Of a stretch of DNA of 64,000 nt, positions 23,039 to 33,550 are shown one piece after another. Under the pieces are notes generated by a model. That model had not been told where the DNA came from, made no database searches, and saw nothing but the letters and a program-made list of their open reading frames with translations. A program made the translations under genes and the position numbers. Each line of letters opens with the position of its first letter. Positions within the stretch are counted from its first letter, which is position 1. The stretch is from Microvelia longipes (lineage: Eukaryota; Arthropoda; Insecta; Hemiptera; Veliidae): the NCBI GenBank assembly GCA_018340805.1, contig JACMZG010001908.1, positions 20,571,263 to 20,635,262 on the forward strand. Direction: 5' to 3'.

Positions 23039-23104
23039 CTCGAATTGACTTAACTCGAGGCTGTTTTAATTTTACCCACTTTACTTACAACTGCTGTTAC
23101 AGGG

Positions 23105-23140
23105 GGTAATAACTACTGCCTCTAGTAGTTATTACGAACA
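23105..23140. repeat. Short perfect hairpin
   Basis: GTAATAACTAC and its reverse complement GTAGTTATTAC are separated by 8 bases. Confidence 0.7.
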
Positions 23141-23275
23141 CTCTTTGTTTTTTTATAGTTTTAATTAGATCATTTGATACTATCGAGTGTCGCCAAACAT
23201 GAATAGTTGGCTCAATGTAATTGTACAAATGACACTTTTAAAAAGCAAATTGCACTGCTTTTTAAATTAAATTGA

Positions 23276-23396
23276 GTGTCTTAAATTTTGCCTCAACCCA
23301 AGTTCATTTAGGGTTAGGAATCTTTTACGAGTACCTGACATCGCACAGGCTCGGAACCACCGGCTTAATGTCCCTTTCAAAGGACAACACGTAAAA
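23276..23396 (-). mobile_element. tRNA-derived SINE, 5'-truncated copy
   Basis: Matches the body of the SINE at 22803-23038 (TTGCCTCAACC, TTTTACGAGTACCTGACATC, CACAGGCTCGGAACCACCGG, AAAGGACAACACGT) but lacks the tRNA-like head. A different inverted-repeat element begins at its 5' edge. Confidence 0.8.
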
Positions 23397-23397
23397 C

Positions 23398-23604
23398 ATT
23401 CCATCATTCGAATATCGAAACAGCTCCTAGTGGAGCTGTCCCATCATTCGACATTCGTTAATAATGATGTATCGACCTAATTTCATATCTGATTCGTTAC
23501 GTCTAACAGATTAGGCCACACACAGTGTATGGATCCACCTTGCCATTCACTCAGCCTTAAACGTAACGAAACAGAGTGGGTTATAACATATCGAATGATG
23601 GAAT
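23398..23604. mobile_element. 207-bp MITE with ATTCCATCATTCGA termini
   Basis: ATTCCATCATTCGAATAT at the left is mirrored by ATATCGAATGATGGAAT at the right. An extra internal copy of CCCATCATTCGA and a small hairpin (ACAGCTCC/GGAGCTGT) lie near the left end, suggesting a partial internal duplication. No coding capacity; no clear target duplication. Confidence 0.65.
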
Positions 23605-24079
23605 AGTTCCTATTGTATCATTGTACAACGCTTTGTTACATTCCTAGGTGTCTCTTGCACAAATATATGGTCAGTTTTACTAAGTTTTTGTTATTTTTAA
23701 TAAATTAAGGTATTTAGAATTTACTTTTTCCAATATATTTGATAAAAAAAAAAATGAAGAGAACATTGCTAAATGCCAATTAATCAGAAAATTCTGGGTA
23801 CAGAAGTACCATCTTAAAGGAAGAGTGATTTACCACAGTGAGAACTGAACGAGGCATTATAACTTAAAATAGAAGGTACGTCAATATTGTGTGTCAAACT
23901 CTGATCAACGAGCAACTATCAAATGTTACTATCTAAATGTTATTGGGTATGACTATCCTAGCCAATTATCATGGCCAATGTTAATATAACTATCACTTGG
24001 AGCCCATAGATGGAAGGAATAGATAGGAAATTTTATCCGGGTACATTGTATCCAGGGTACATTTTATCCGGAATCCCTT
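23605..24079. other. Spacer, no gene recognised
   Basis: Unassigned sequence before the minisatellite. Three TTTTATCC/GTATCC strings (24031-24072) may be diverged precursors of the array. Confidence 0.4.
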
Positions 24080-25232
24080 CCATTTATCCTATCCTAGGAA
24101 TCGCCATATATCTCTCCATAGCATGTATCATATCATTATCTATCCGCTCCCCATCCATCAAATCCATCATATTTCCATATATCATATGCCCTCCATTCAT
24201 CTTATCCTATGCCTCTTCCATGTATCCCTATGCCCTCCATATCTTATCTATGCCTTCCATCCATCTTATCATATGCTTCCATCTATCCTATCCTATGCCC
24301 TCCATCCATTATATCCTATGCTTTCCATCCATCTTATCATATGCCTTCCATTCATCTTATCCTATGCCTCTTCCATGTATCATATCATATGCCTTCCATC
24401 CATCTTATCATATGCCTTCCATCCACCTTATCATATGCCTCTTCCATGTATCATATCATATGCCTTCCATCTATCCTATCCTATGCCCTCCATCCATTAT
24501 ATCCTATGCCTTCCATCCATCTTATCATATGCCTACTCCATCTTATCATATGCCTCTTCCATGTATCATATCATATGCCTTCCATCTATCCTATCCTATG
24601 CCCTCCATCCATTATATCCTATGCCTTCCATCCATCTTATCATATTCCTTCCATCCATCTTATCATATGCCCTCTTCCATGTATCATATCTATGCTTTCC
24701 ATCTATGTTATCCTATGCTTTCCATCCATCTTATCATATGCCTTCCATCCATCTATATATGCCTCTTCCATGTATCATATCCTATGCTTCCATCTATGTT
24801 ATCCTATGCTTTCCATCCATCTATCATATGCCTTCCATCCATCTTATCATATATGCCTCTTCCATGTATCATATCCTATGCCTTCCATCTATGTTATCCT
24901 ATGCTTTCCATCCATCTTATCATATGCCTTCCATCCATCTTATCATATGCCTCTTCCATGTATCATATCCTATGCCTTCCATCTATGTTATCCTATGCTT
25001 TCCATCCATCTTATCATATGCCTTCCATGTATCATATCATCTGCCTTCCATCTATTCTATCTTATGCCCTCCATCCATTATATCCTATGCCTTCCTTATC
25101 ATATGCCTTCCATCCATCTTATCATATGCCTCTTCCATGTATCATATCCTATGCCTTCCATCTATGTTATCCTATGCTTTCTATCCATCTTATCCTATGC
25201 CTTCCATCTATCTTATCCTATGCCTGATGGAT
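24080..25232 (+). repeat. 1.1-kb pyrimidine-rich minisatellite, 23-25-bp units
   Basis: About 45 units of types CCTTCCATCCATCTTATCAT+ATG, CCTCTTCCATGTATCATATC+CTATG, CTATGTTATCCTATG and CCCTCCATCCATTATATCCT. From about 24660 a four-unit higher-order block of roughly 94 bp repeats several times. Because the unit has no stop codon in any forward frame and its length is not a multiple of three, all three forward frames stay open for 340-405 codons (24010-25238). These frames are artefacts of the repeat: low-complexity Pro/Ser/Ile/Tyr/Cys/His with no domain. Confidence 0.95.
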
Positions 25233-25317
25233 AGTTGAAGGCAAATGGTTGAAATTGAACTAATGCTGAAAATGAGATGAAACTTGACGTATTTGTTAAT
25301 CCTTTACATTACTATAT

Positions 25318-25545
25318 TTTAACAATGCTATAATAATGCTGTTATAATGCTACCATGATAACAGACACAGCCATACACAATACACACACACACATACACA
25401 TACAGAGAAACAACCTAGAGAAAACCTCTCAGGATCTGGTTTCAGGTCTTAATACGCCTAAATCAGACTAAAACGAATAAATCAGATGAAATCTCGGTTT
25501 CGGTTTTTATTACAAACACAATACTTTTCCTACAAACCTTGGGTA
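25318..25545 (-). mobile_element. Repeat family A, 5'-end fragment
   Basis: Reversed relative to most copies: a CA-rich tract with AACAGACACAGCC, then CTCGGTTTCGGTTTTTATTA and ACAATACTTTTCC, the complement of the family A start (GGAAAAGTATTGTGTTTGC, AAATCCAAAACCGGGATGAAA). Confidence 0.6.
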
Positions 25546-25569
25546 TAAATGAGAAGAAGTAAAAATAAA

Positions 25570-25940
25570 TAATATGACTTTCACACTAAAGACCCGCGTT
25601 TCCGATCAATCTATCTAAAGTTCTCTGTGGTTTCCCCAATTTTACATGCTAATGATTGATTTTTCAAAACTCAATCGATAGACTGCCTTATGATGAATTT
25701 AGGAAACCCTAAATCTTTGACAGTCCTGAAAACTCTCCCACAATATCAGCCTATTCAAATTTCATAATAAAATATAATACCTAAACCAAAAATAATTATA
25801 TCCCTCTCCAAAAAAAAAAAATAAAAAAAATATGTACCCAAAAAAAGAGGCATTATTTACTCTAAACTTATATTGTTTAAACAAAATAAATGTTGTTTAC
25901 GTTTGCATATAAAGAACTTCTTTAAAAATATATTAATCAT
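25570..25940 (+). mobile_element. LINE 3' end, 5'-truncated copy
   Basis: Parallels 59800-60265 in block order: GACTTTCACACTAAAGACCC, TTCCGATCAATCTA, CTGTGGTTTCCCCAATTTTA, GACTGCCTTA, CAGCCTATTCAAATTTCATA, AGAGGCA and AAAGAACTTCTTTAAAAA at the 3' end. Since the longer copy carries a retroelement RNase H region upstream, this is a short 5'-truncated insertion of the same non-LTR family. Confidence 0.65.
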
Positions 25941-27060
25941 CAAGTCAAAAGACATATTTTTTGCACAATAAAATAACTTTTTATTTGACTCAGTTAGTTA
26001 ATAAACCTTCATTTTGGAGTTCATTTCATTATTTTTTATTTCAATCTTTCTTATAGGCAAAGTAACAGACTCAAACGGCTAAGAAATAAAACTTTTATGA
26101 TTCCACTATAATATGCTTCAAAGCGGACATTAAGTCTAAAACAATATTAAAACATCAAGAGACTTGGTATTGATCAATCCAAATTCCATTTAAACAACAA
26201 TAAACTTAATTTTACTACTTTTTTCTAAAAGTTCTTAGGTGAAATAGCCAGAAGTATGAAAATATTCCGAATATTAAACAAGCTATTTCTTATCTTGACT
26301 TGTTTTAAAATTACAGCAAATATTAAAAGAGAGATGAAAATATTTTGTAGCTATTCCTGAGGGGAATCATCATCTTTTTAAAGGGACAAAAAACATTCCC
26401 CACATTTGGGGAAAACTCCAAAATCTAGTTTTTCATCTCAAATTGCCTTTTATGTTTTTTCTGTCGACATAAAATTTTCCTTTTTTCCATTTATTTCGGA
26501 GCCACAATATTCAGTTTTATAACACAGCAATATCCTTTGAACAAAAACAAAAAAACTATTTTATTTGATAAAAGATACTGTTAGATAAAATTAGATTTTT
26601 TGTAAGAAAATTCATGATGAAAATTCGCTGAAAATATATTTTATCTTTTAACAATAATGATTAATTGTTTGTTAGGACGATGATTCCCTAAGAAGCCATT
26701 AGAAACTGATAAGATAAATTTATTTGTCCTGTTACAGAATTTTAGCAAAAAAGGTGTATAAAATAGAATTGAAAATAATGTCAATACACATTTAAATTTA
26801 GATACAATAAATCATTATAAACATATTAAATTTTAAAATAAAACAAAAAAAGGTTTAATGGATTCTATCAATTTAAATTGCAAAAACAATCTAAATAGGT
26901 AAAATAAAATAATAATTATTATTTTGAGTCACGTAATGTTTTTTCATTTCACGTGAACTTATTAGTATAAGTCCTGTTAAATTTAATTATTTGTACATTC
27001 ATTAGTACTTAATACTGGATGCAAAAGTGATTTAAGTTTTGTACTATGTTATTTAAAACG
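25941..27060. other. AT-rich DNA, no gene recognised
   Basis: No open frame of note, no inverted repeat, and no match to the window's repeat families. Confidence 0.5.
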
Positions 27061-27065
27061 GGGTT

Positions 27066-27180
27066 TTCTTGGCGGGATACGAAACTCGAATAGTAGATTA
27101 AGATAATCCGGTTGTATACTGTCTTTTGGGCGATGAGTCGAATGAAACGGGCCAGTGTTCATACAAGCACAAGATGAACT
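27066..27180 (+). repeat. Fragment resembling the tRNA-like-ended repeat
   Basis: TTTTGGGCGATGAGTCGAAT then GAAACGGGCC resembles TTTTTTGGGGTGCTAAATCG then AATGAAACAGG near 37197. It is a short and diverged match. Confidence 0.3.
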
Positions 27181-27324
27181 TAAAACAAAGATCCAGATTC
27201 AAATATGAAAAATTTAAATTTATAACTATGAAGTAATTCTGGTAGCGAAGTTTAAAGCCGGTCAAGTTTCCATTGAAATATTTAATTTTTAATTACTTTT
27301 GAAATGAAACTAGATTCATTCACC

Positions 27325-27470
27325 TCGCGACCTGGGCCGCTTCGCAGCCCCCGCGCCTCCGAATGGCCGCTTTGTGGCAACATAGTTATTGTCCTATCTC
27401 AATTCGTTGTATTACTAGTTTACATAAGAGACATACTGCCACGATATAAGCAAATTACTGCATGCGTATA
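27325..27470 (-). repeat. Repeat family C copy
   Basis: GGCCGCTTCGCAGCCCCCG, GAATGGCCGCTTTGTGGCAA, TTATTGTCCTAT and ATTACTAGTTTA match, in reverse, the block at 61788-61960 (ACTAGTAATATGACAAACTG, ATAGGACAATAACC, GTAAAGCGGCCC). GC-rich against its surroundings. Confidence 0.55.
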
Positions 27471-27480
27471 ATACTTCAGC

Positions 27481-27690
27481 ACGATTTGACAATTTTTTGA
27501 AATTTATGATTTTTGAAAAGTTTCACTGAGTCATTATTGTAGGTTAATGACGTCATACATATTTCATAAACAATAAGGTTCGGGACAATAACAAGGTCGA
27601 TTTTCGTACCAAGTATCATTTTGATTGGAGTAAGTTAGTCGAAAGTTACCGAGTCTCATAGAAACCCCTAGGAACAAAAGTCCCGTACGT
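27481..27690 (-). repeat. Family A-related repeat (ATGACGTCAT core)
   Basis: Shares with 58960-59155 the blocks GAGTCATTRTTGTRGGTTAATG, CGATTTTCGTACCAAGT, CATAGAAAC. The first block is the reverse complement of the family A core CATTAACCCGCAATAATGAC. Confidence 0.6.
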
Positions 27691-27695
27691 ACATA

Positions 27696-28479
27696 CGAGG
27701 GATTTTTTATGTTCAAAAAGTATCGCGAATTTTGAATTTTCCAGGTTACGTATGTTCCAATTTTGACCTTTTTGTGGCTTTATGTTGGTACTCATGTCTC
27801 TTACTTATGCCAACAAGCTCGGCCATTTTGAATGATCACTTAATTGTTGGCAGCTGCTTTGCTTGCGCGTGTTTTGGGTCGTTTACGATTTTTACCTATT
27901 CAAAAAATGGATAATAGAACCTGTATCAAGTTTGGTCGAATGAGAAAGTTTTGCTGACAGTTTTCTTCGATTGCGAGGGCGTAGTGCATCATGAGTTCTT
28001 GCCAAAGGCTAAAACGGTCAATAAGGAATATAACCTGCAAGTTATGCGCAATTTGCGCGAAGCAATCCGCCTGAAACGCCCGGATTCGTGGAAGAACAAA
28101 AATTGGCTATTGCACCACGATAACGCCCCTGCTCACATATCGTTGCTTGTGCGCGACTTTTTGGCCAAAAACATCACACTAATGATGCCGCAGCCCCAGA
28201 TCTGGCTCCCTTTGACTTTTTCTTGTTCCCTAAAATAAAGAGACCAAAAAAGGACGACGTTACGCTGCGCTTGACGACACAAAGAAGGCATCAAAGGAGG
28301 GGCTGAACAAGATAAAAAAAAAATGTTTTTTTAAGTGCTTCGAAGATTGGAAAAACCGTTGGCACAAGTGTATAATATCTCATGGGGATTACTTTGAAGG
28401 GGACAAAATAGGTATTCATGAATAAACAAATAATTTTTGAAAAAACACAAAATTCACGATACTTTTTGAACACACCTCG
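27696..28479 (+). mobile_element. Mariner (DD34D) element, internally deleted, both ends intact
   Basis: The left end CGAGG...GTTCAAAAAGTATCGCGAAT (27696-27735) and the right end TTCACGATACTTTTTGAACA...CCTCG (28452-28479) are terminal inverted repeats, each flanked by TA (27694-27695 and 28480-28481), the target duplication of the mariner superfamily. At 784 bp it is well short of a full mariner, about 1.3 kb. It encloses transposase remnants (27907-28425). Intact ends mean it could in principle be moved by a related transposase supplied elsewhere; that is inference. Confidence 0.88.
27907..28425 (+). pseudogene. Mariner transposase remnant
   Basis: An ATG at 27907 starts a short N-terminal stub (MDNRTCIKF) that is joined by deletion to the catalytic-core middle (VWSNEKVLLTVFFDCEGVVH from 27930). 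Then come LHHDNAPAH, carrying the second catalytic Asp, and, after a frameshift at about 28194, APDLAPFDFFLFPKIKRP with the third Asp. Another one-base shift precedes the C-terminal CFEDWKNRWHKCIISHGDYF and GDKIGIHE to TAA at 28423. The part carrying the first catalytic Asp and most of the DNA-binding domain is missing. It cannot encode an active transposase. Confidence 0.9.
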
Positions 28480-28481
28480 TA

Positions 28482-29630
28482 CATAATTGTTAATTCAGTG
28501 GATTTTAGAATCGTTAACTTTTTGGACTCAATTCAACAATGATCCTCCTCACGAAATTAGCGGGAAATTAATAAATTTCACTCAAATTTCCGTCGCAGTA
28601 AATATGTAATAATAATAATAAAAATGTTTATTTATTATAAATACAAAATTAGATGCAAGATACATATGTCACAAAATAATTTTATAATAGAGCAACTATC
28701 AAACTCCACAAACTCTTCACTGTATGTGATGGCTTTAATACATATTTGGCTACGAAACCTTCATTATTGAATCTATCCTAACCGTAATTGAGTTATTCGG
28801 GTGCCCCCCCCCCCATATACGTTTAAATTGTATAATATCCAATGATAATCATTTGAATACTAAGAATAAATATTTTTTAAAACAAGAGAACAAGTTAACC
28901 TTTTACCGATAAAAAAGAAAAACATAAACCGTTAAATTAATTAAAATGTACATAGTTAGCTCTTAATATGTATATGACTCCACAGTTTTATTTATAGGAA
29001 TTATTATTAAAATTCTTTGTTCAAGAGCAGAATAACGAGGGATAATAAGCCGACAAGGTTATATTGAGATTATCTCCGGTCTGGTACAATGTACTGTACA
29101 GACAAGTTCGGTACATTCAAAAAGCTAGAATTATATAAATATACATCAGTATGAAGATTTATTTATACTGTATTATTTGATTATATATTCATAGCTAAAA
29201 CGTAATATAACTTTGTCATTTAATTGATGTATTATTGCTTAGAATTTTAGCTAATAATAGACATGTTTAACGTAACAGTCCATAACTTTAAATTCGTGAA
29301 TGATCAGAAGTTAACAACGTTTTAATCATCAGAAACAGATTGTATTACCTACAGTGTCAAGAAAAATGAAATTTTAAGTACTTTTAGTTATATCAGAATT
29401 GAGAATTACTGTAGATTATATTTCATAAATATTTATTTAATGCGTAACATACGTAATTCATAGGTTTACAAATAAGATACAGCATATACAAGGTTTATAT
29501 TATATTATGTAGTTAAATATATAATGTATAATACATAATACAGTAAACACAGGAGATTAGAGCGATTTTTTTCATAGGGCATTAGTACCATTAAAATGTT
29601 ATATAAGCAAGTGTTTCCATTTTTATAAAA
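28482..29630. other. AT-rich DNA, no gene recognised
   Basis: Contains a 13-base C run (28803-28815). No coding block or known repeat seen. Confidence 0.5.
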
Positions 29631-29633
29631 AAA

Positions 29634-29663
29634 TAGCTTAACTTTATATATATAAAGTTAAGC

Positions 29664-29736
<73 letters not shown>

Positions 29737-29757
29737 CATGTGTGTGTGAATGTGTTT
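29634..29757. repeat. 32-bp palindrome followed by (AT)n/(GT)n
   Basis: TAGCTTAACTTTATAT is followed directly by its reverse complement (29634-29665), then (AT)n and about 80 bases of (GT)n. Confidence 0.9.
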
Positions 29758-30139
29758 GTATGTACTAGTTTTGCACTTAAGTAAGAAATATAGAGGAAGT
29801 CGAATTAAGTGACAGTTTTCCACTAATCTGAGCTTTCACATGTTGTAATAAAACGATAAATATGTGAAAGATTAAAAGGCAGACATAGGTAGTCTCGTAC
29901 TGTAGCATAACTCATGGTATTCATTTTACAGCTTTAAATAAAAAGTTAATAGCTTGGATAAAGTTTACACAAACATAAATTTATTATAAAGAGATTATAG
30001 GAAATATATATTTTTTTACTTTTCCTATTTTACATTAAATAGGAAACGTAATGTGATAGCACTAAAATCCAAATCCATTAAAAAAATAACCTGACTGTAT
30101 TTCTGTAAAAAATAAAATTAAACATTTAGACAAAGTTTT
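29758..30139. other. Spacer, nothing recognised
   Basis: AT-rich sequence with no coding or repeat signal that I can name. Confidence 0.45.
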
Positions 30140-30400
30140 ATTCCAAACGGCTTATATGTCTACGGTTTATGTCGGATCGTTGAGCGTGGTTAGTAAACGG
30201 ATGAGGATTGCCTAAGGATAAGCAAAGCAAGGCCCAAAATGTTCTATTCCAAAATATAAATAAGGGGTTATTTTGTGGCTGAGTACAGCAAGTCCGAAGC
30301 AGTGAGGAACTTAGCGAGTGAGAAAAACACAAGTTTGTCATCATTCCTTGGGGGCAGAGAGCACTAATACCTCTTTTGCTTCGCTTGCCCGCGAGCAAAG
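30140..30400 (+). repeat. Family A 3' module fragment
   Basis: Contains GTTGAGCGTGGTTAGTAAAC, GGATAAGCAAAGCAAGGCCC, AGCAAGTCCGAAGCAGTGAG and TTGCTTCGCTTGCCCGCGAG, diverged versions of the GAGCGAAGCGAGTCCGAAGC module that ends family A copies. It sits directly before a fuller copy. Confidence 0.5.
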
Positions 30401-30419
30401 CAGAAAAGAAATTATTAAC

Positions 30420-31145
30420 TGTTTTTACTTTTCCTCATTTATACCGTATAGGAAAGTATTGTGATTGCAAAAAATCCGAAACCGGGAAGTCATTGGAATT
30501 ATCCGATTCAGGTGTTTTTAAGACATCCTGAGTAATTTTTACAAAGTTTTCTGTCTGCATGTGTGGGTTTGTGTGTGTGCCTGTTATCATCCTAGCTCCC
30601 AGTGTATTTATGCTTGAGAGTTAAAACTTTGTACAACAATTATAGGTGTCTATAGGTGTAGTTGTTGTGCTATCCAGAAAATATTTTTTATGATGTCATT
30701 AAGTCGCAATAATGACTCGGCAAAAAATTTAAAAAATCATAAAACTTGGAAAATGTTGCCATCAATTTAAAATTTGGCATGCAAATCTGCCATCATTTTT
30801 TGAATTCTAATTGTTCAACTTAATAGAGTTGAAATTCGGTACAAGTGTATACTCTTATGTAATAAATAAGTACATTCAGTTTCGTTATAATACGACAAGT
30901 ATATTAATGATTTTTGTTGGATCATGAAAGTTAGGGTGTTCAGATGGGGGACCTCTGGGAATGAATTGGCTGCATTTACTATCTGAGGATAAGCGAAGCG
31001 AGTTCGAAGACATGTTGCAGTATAAATTTGGCGAATTTTATATTCTGAGGACGAGCAAATTTAGCGCGAAGTATTGGGAGGATGAGCGTAGCAAATCCGA
31101 TGTGATAAGGAAAAGTTCCGAGGTATCATGTACCCGTTTTTTCAT
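30420..31145 (+). mobile_element. Repeat family A, near-complete copy
   Basis: Starts TTTTTACTTTTCCTCATTTA and ends GGAAAAGTTCCGAGGTATCA. Internal order as in the 18806 copy, with GTCATTAAGTCGCAATAATG and three GAGCGAAGCGAGTYCGAAG-type modules near the 3' end. The open frame 30961-31152 across these modules reads SEDKRSEFED, DERSKSD and so on, but is broken in the other copies, so I do not call a gene. Confidence 0.75.
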
Positions 31146-31230
31146 TCTTTAATTTATTTACAAAATCAAATAACAATTAATTTCTATAATTAGTATATTA
31201 TGATAAAAATTAAAAAGGTTGGATTTACTC

Positions 31231-31279
31231 CAATGAGCACGACGAGCCCTCTGAAGATGAGGGCTCGTCGTGCTCATTG
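31231..31279. repeat. Perfect 21-bp GC-rich hairpin
   Basis: CAATGAGCACGACGAGCCCT+C (31231-31251) pairs exactly with 31259-31279 around a 7-base loop TGAAGAT. It is GC-rich in an AT-rich setting and lies 60 bases before the hammerhead-like motif. Confidence 0.9.
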
Positions 31280-31324
31280 AGACAAGAAGTTAATCACGGA
31301 TATAACTTTATTAGTTGAGAGCTC

Positions 31325-31400
31325 GAGTGTTGCCCCGCCTGCTGATGATGGCGTTATGCCGAAACCTGTCCAGGGATATTAATATCAAACAGCAAGTATC
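31325..31400 (+). ncRNA. Hammerhead-ribozyme-like core, Penelope-type remnant
   Basis: CTGATGA (31342-31348) is followed by TGGC, loop GTTA, TGCC (a potential stem II) and GAAA (31361-31364), then CCTG.TC.CAGG, a possible stem III. CUGAUGA-stem-GAAA is the conserved hammerhead core, and such motifs are known in terminal repeats of Penelope-like retroelements. An extra U after CUGAUGA and a very short stem III loop are departures from the ideal. I saw no reverse transcriptase next to it. Cleavage activity is unproven. Confidence 0.45.
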
Positions 31401-32254
31401 GACAGTAGCTGATTCTTCGATTATATTATGATTATCATATAATCTAATTATAATAAAATCAATAATTTAAAATAATCGTCAAAAACGAAAAACCATTTAC
31501 TTTGCTATAGATTAAGTCAGTTCTAAATGATGACGCGAGAGTTTTCTTCCTGAAGTGTTCCTGTCTAGAGCAGTAATTTTCATTAAACGTCAAGTTTATA
31601 AAGACTTCAACTCTCAAAACGCCCTCTAACTTTTCCCAAAAACTCAGTTATTTGGCCTCAATTTTTAGTAAAGTCGTTTTACCTATGAAAATTTTCTACC
31701 TCTGTTTCACGGTTAATGAATTTAATTTTCATTATCACTGTAAAGCAAATGAAAATGTTCACTGGTATTTCAATTTCAGAAACACTTAATACGATTTTGT
31801 GTGACAAATAAATCCATCTCTGACGTTGGAATTAAAATATCTAAACTCGTATTAATCTTCCTCTTCTTTTTTAATTAATTCTGATGCAATTATACATTTA
31901 TGATTAGTAGTAAAATTTAATTTCATTTTTTTCACTGACTGGTATTAAAAAAAGATTATAAAAACTTAATATTTATATTAAATTATTTTACCATATTAAT
32001 CTAGCCATATTAATATTTTTACACATGAATACTCGTCTTTAAAGCAGTCCTCTAAAAATCTAGGATTGAATTCAGTGTGAATTTTTAGGTTTTAGCGAAT
32101 TTCCATTGGAAAAAAATTGCTAACTTTGAAATATGGCCAAAATCAACAGTACATCGAACGTCATATTGTACGTATATATAGTTCTTGGTACTACTGATTT
32201 GGCTAATTCCTCCTTGGCCAATCCTGAGTATTTGATTTTTCCTAATAAATACCC
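31401..32254. other. AT-rich DNA, no gene recognised
   Basis: No coding block, splice-bounded exon or repeat-family match was found. Confidence 0.5.
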
Positions 32255-32880
32255 TTTTTACGTTTCCTAATTTATACCGTAGGTATATAGGAAAAGTATT
32301 GTGTTTGCGAAAAAATCCAAAATCGGGATGAAACTGGAATCATTCGTTTTTAGGTGTTTTAAAGGCCTCTTAAGTGGTTTTCGCAAACTTGTCTGTCTGT
32401 ATGTGTGTCTGTTACGAATGTAGCTCTCAGCATTCATCAAAGAGAGTTGAAACTTCGTACAAAAATTAGTCTACCGCTGTAGTTGTGCTATTCGGAAAAT
32501 AATGTTTTTATAACGTCATTAACCCGCAATAATGACTCAGCAAATATTTTAAAAATCATAAAACGCGGAAAATGATCAGATTGAGATTTAGCACGCATGT
32601 AGTTATGTATAAGACTAACATATGCCAAGTTTCATCTCATTGTCAGCATTAGTTCAATTTTTATCTATTGACTTGTGTGCGTTTTTTGAAAAAATAGAAA
32701 ATAATTCAATTGAGTTTAAATTTAGTTTAAAGTTATTCCTTTACTTAATAAAAGAGTACATTAAGTTTCGTATCAATATGACAACTATATCCATGATTTT
32801 CGTTAGATCATAAAAATTAGCAGCAGTGAGCGTGGTCAGTGCTGTATGGGTGACCGCTTAGAATGAAACGGAGGCATTTA
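32255..32880 (+). mobile_element. Repeat family A copy, 3' truncated
   Basis: Starts TTTTTACGTTTCCTAATTTA then TACCGTAGGTATATAGGAAA, contains CGTCATTAACCCGCAATAAT and GATTTAGCACGCATGTAGTT, and ends at GCTTAGAATGAAACGGAGGC, where the 3' tail of a minus-strand LINE begins. The GAGCGAAGCGAG module continues on the far side of that LINE at about 33405. Confidence 0.75.
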
Positions 32881-33390
32881 TTTATTTATTTATTATAAGC
32901 TTGTGGTTGCCTTACATTCTAAGGCCTCACAATAGTCAATTCATGAATACAACTTAAACATAAAAAAAATTACAATAAATAAAAATTATATATGATAATT
33001 AAGTTAAAAAGGTACCAGTTTACAATTTTTCAGGATACACTATACTGTCATTTAGAAAATCATTGACACAGTAATATTCTTTATTAATCAGTATTTTATT
33101 AATTACCTTTTTAAAGGAATCCATAGGAAGATCTACAATACTAGTAGGCAGCTTATTAAAACATTTGATTCCATTCACCATCGGTGATTGACTTGATTTA
33201 CTAAGTCTGGAGAATGGCATATTTACATTTGTATAAATCTAGTTGAATAACCATGATTTTTATTATTATTTAATTCATGGTGTCTATTTTTAATGTATAG
33301 TACAACTGAAAAAATGTATGCTGAATAAAGAGTCAAAATCTTATTTTCTTTGAAAAGTTTGGCACAATGTGCATCATATTTAGACTTGGT
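32875..33390 (-). mobile_element. Non-LTR retrotransposon 3' end inserted in family A
   Basis: On the minus strand a coding tail is followed by a short 3' UTR and a (AAATA)n-like tail at 32877-32896. Family A sequence lies on both sides (copy ending at 32880; module resuming at about 33405), so the LINE appears to have inserted into a pre-existing family A copy. Confidence 0.75.
33021..33385 (-). pseudogene. Non-LTR reverse transcriptase C-terminal region
   Basis: On the minus strand, from about 33385, it reads KYDAHCAKLFKENKILTLYS, then AYIFSVVLYIKNRHHELNNN..., and after a one-base shift near 33225 MPFSRLSKSSQSPMVNGIKC, FNKLPTSIVDLPMDSFKKVI and a YYCVNDFLND end. The pattern (LFK.L.ILTL...YI....Y, then GIK.(Y/F)NKLP..I..LP...FK...., then a (Y/F)YSV.(D/E)FL motif) is the usual C-terminus of insect Jockey/CR1-like retrotransposon polymerases. 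The RT domain itself is absent (5' truncation). Confidence 0.82.
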
Positions 33391-33404
33391 AATAATTTAT
33401 TATC

Positions 33405-33550
33405 TACAGGACAAGCAAAGCGAGTCTGAAGCATTCCTACCTGCTTCGGACTCGCTTCGCTGCTACTTCCCTTCTCTGCTACCTGCTTCGGAGCGTAGCG
33501 GACCCGTTGGGATAAGAAAATGTTATAGTGCGGTACTCCACATCCGATTT
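33405..33550 (+). repeat. Family A 3' module with inverted motif
   Basis: AAGCAAAGCGAGTCTGAAGC is followed by its approximate reverse complement TGCTTCGGACTCGCTTCGCT, then TGCTTCGGAGCGTAGCGGAC. Ends near TACTCCACATCCGATTTTTT, matching the family A 3' edge. Confidence 0.6.

Noticed and set aside
24010..25238. Three overlapping long open frames (341-405 codons)
   Set aside because: They come from a 23-25-bp minisatellite without stop codons in any forward frame; composition is low-complexity and no domain is present.
30961..31152. Open frame over family A modules (SEDKRSEFED, DERSKSD)
   Set aside because: The same region in the other family A copies has stops and shifts, so coding is not conserved.
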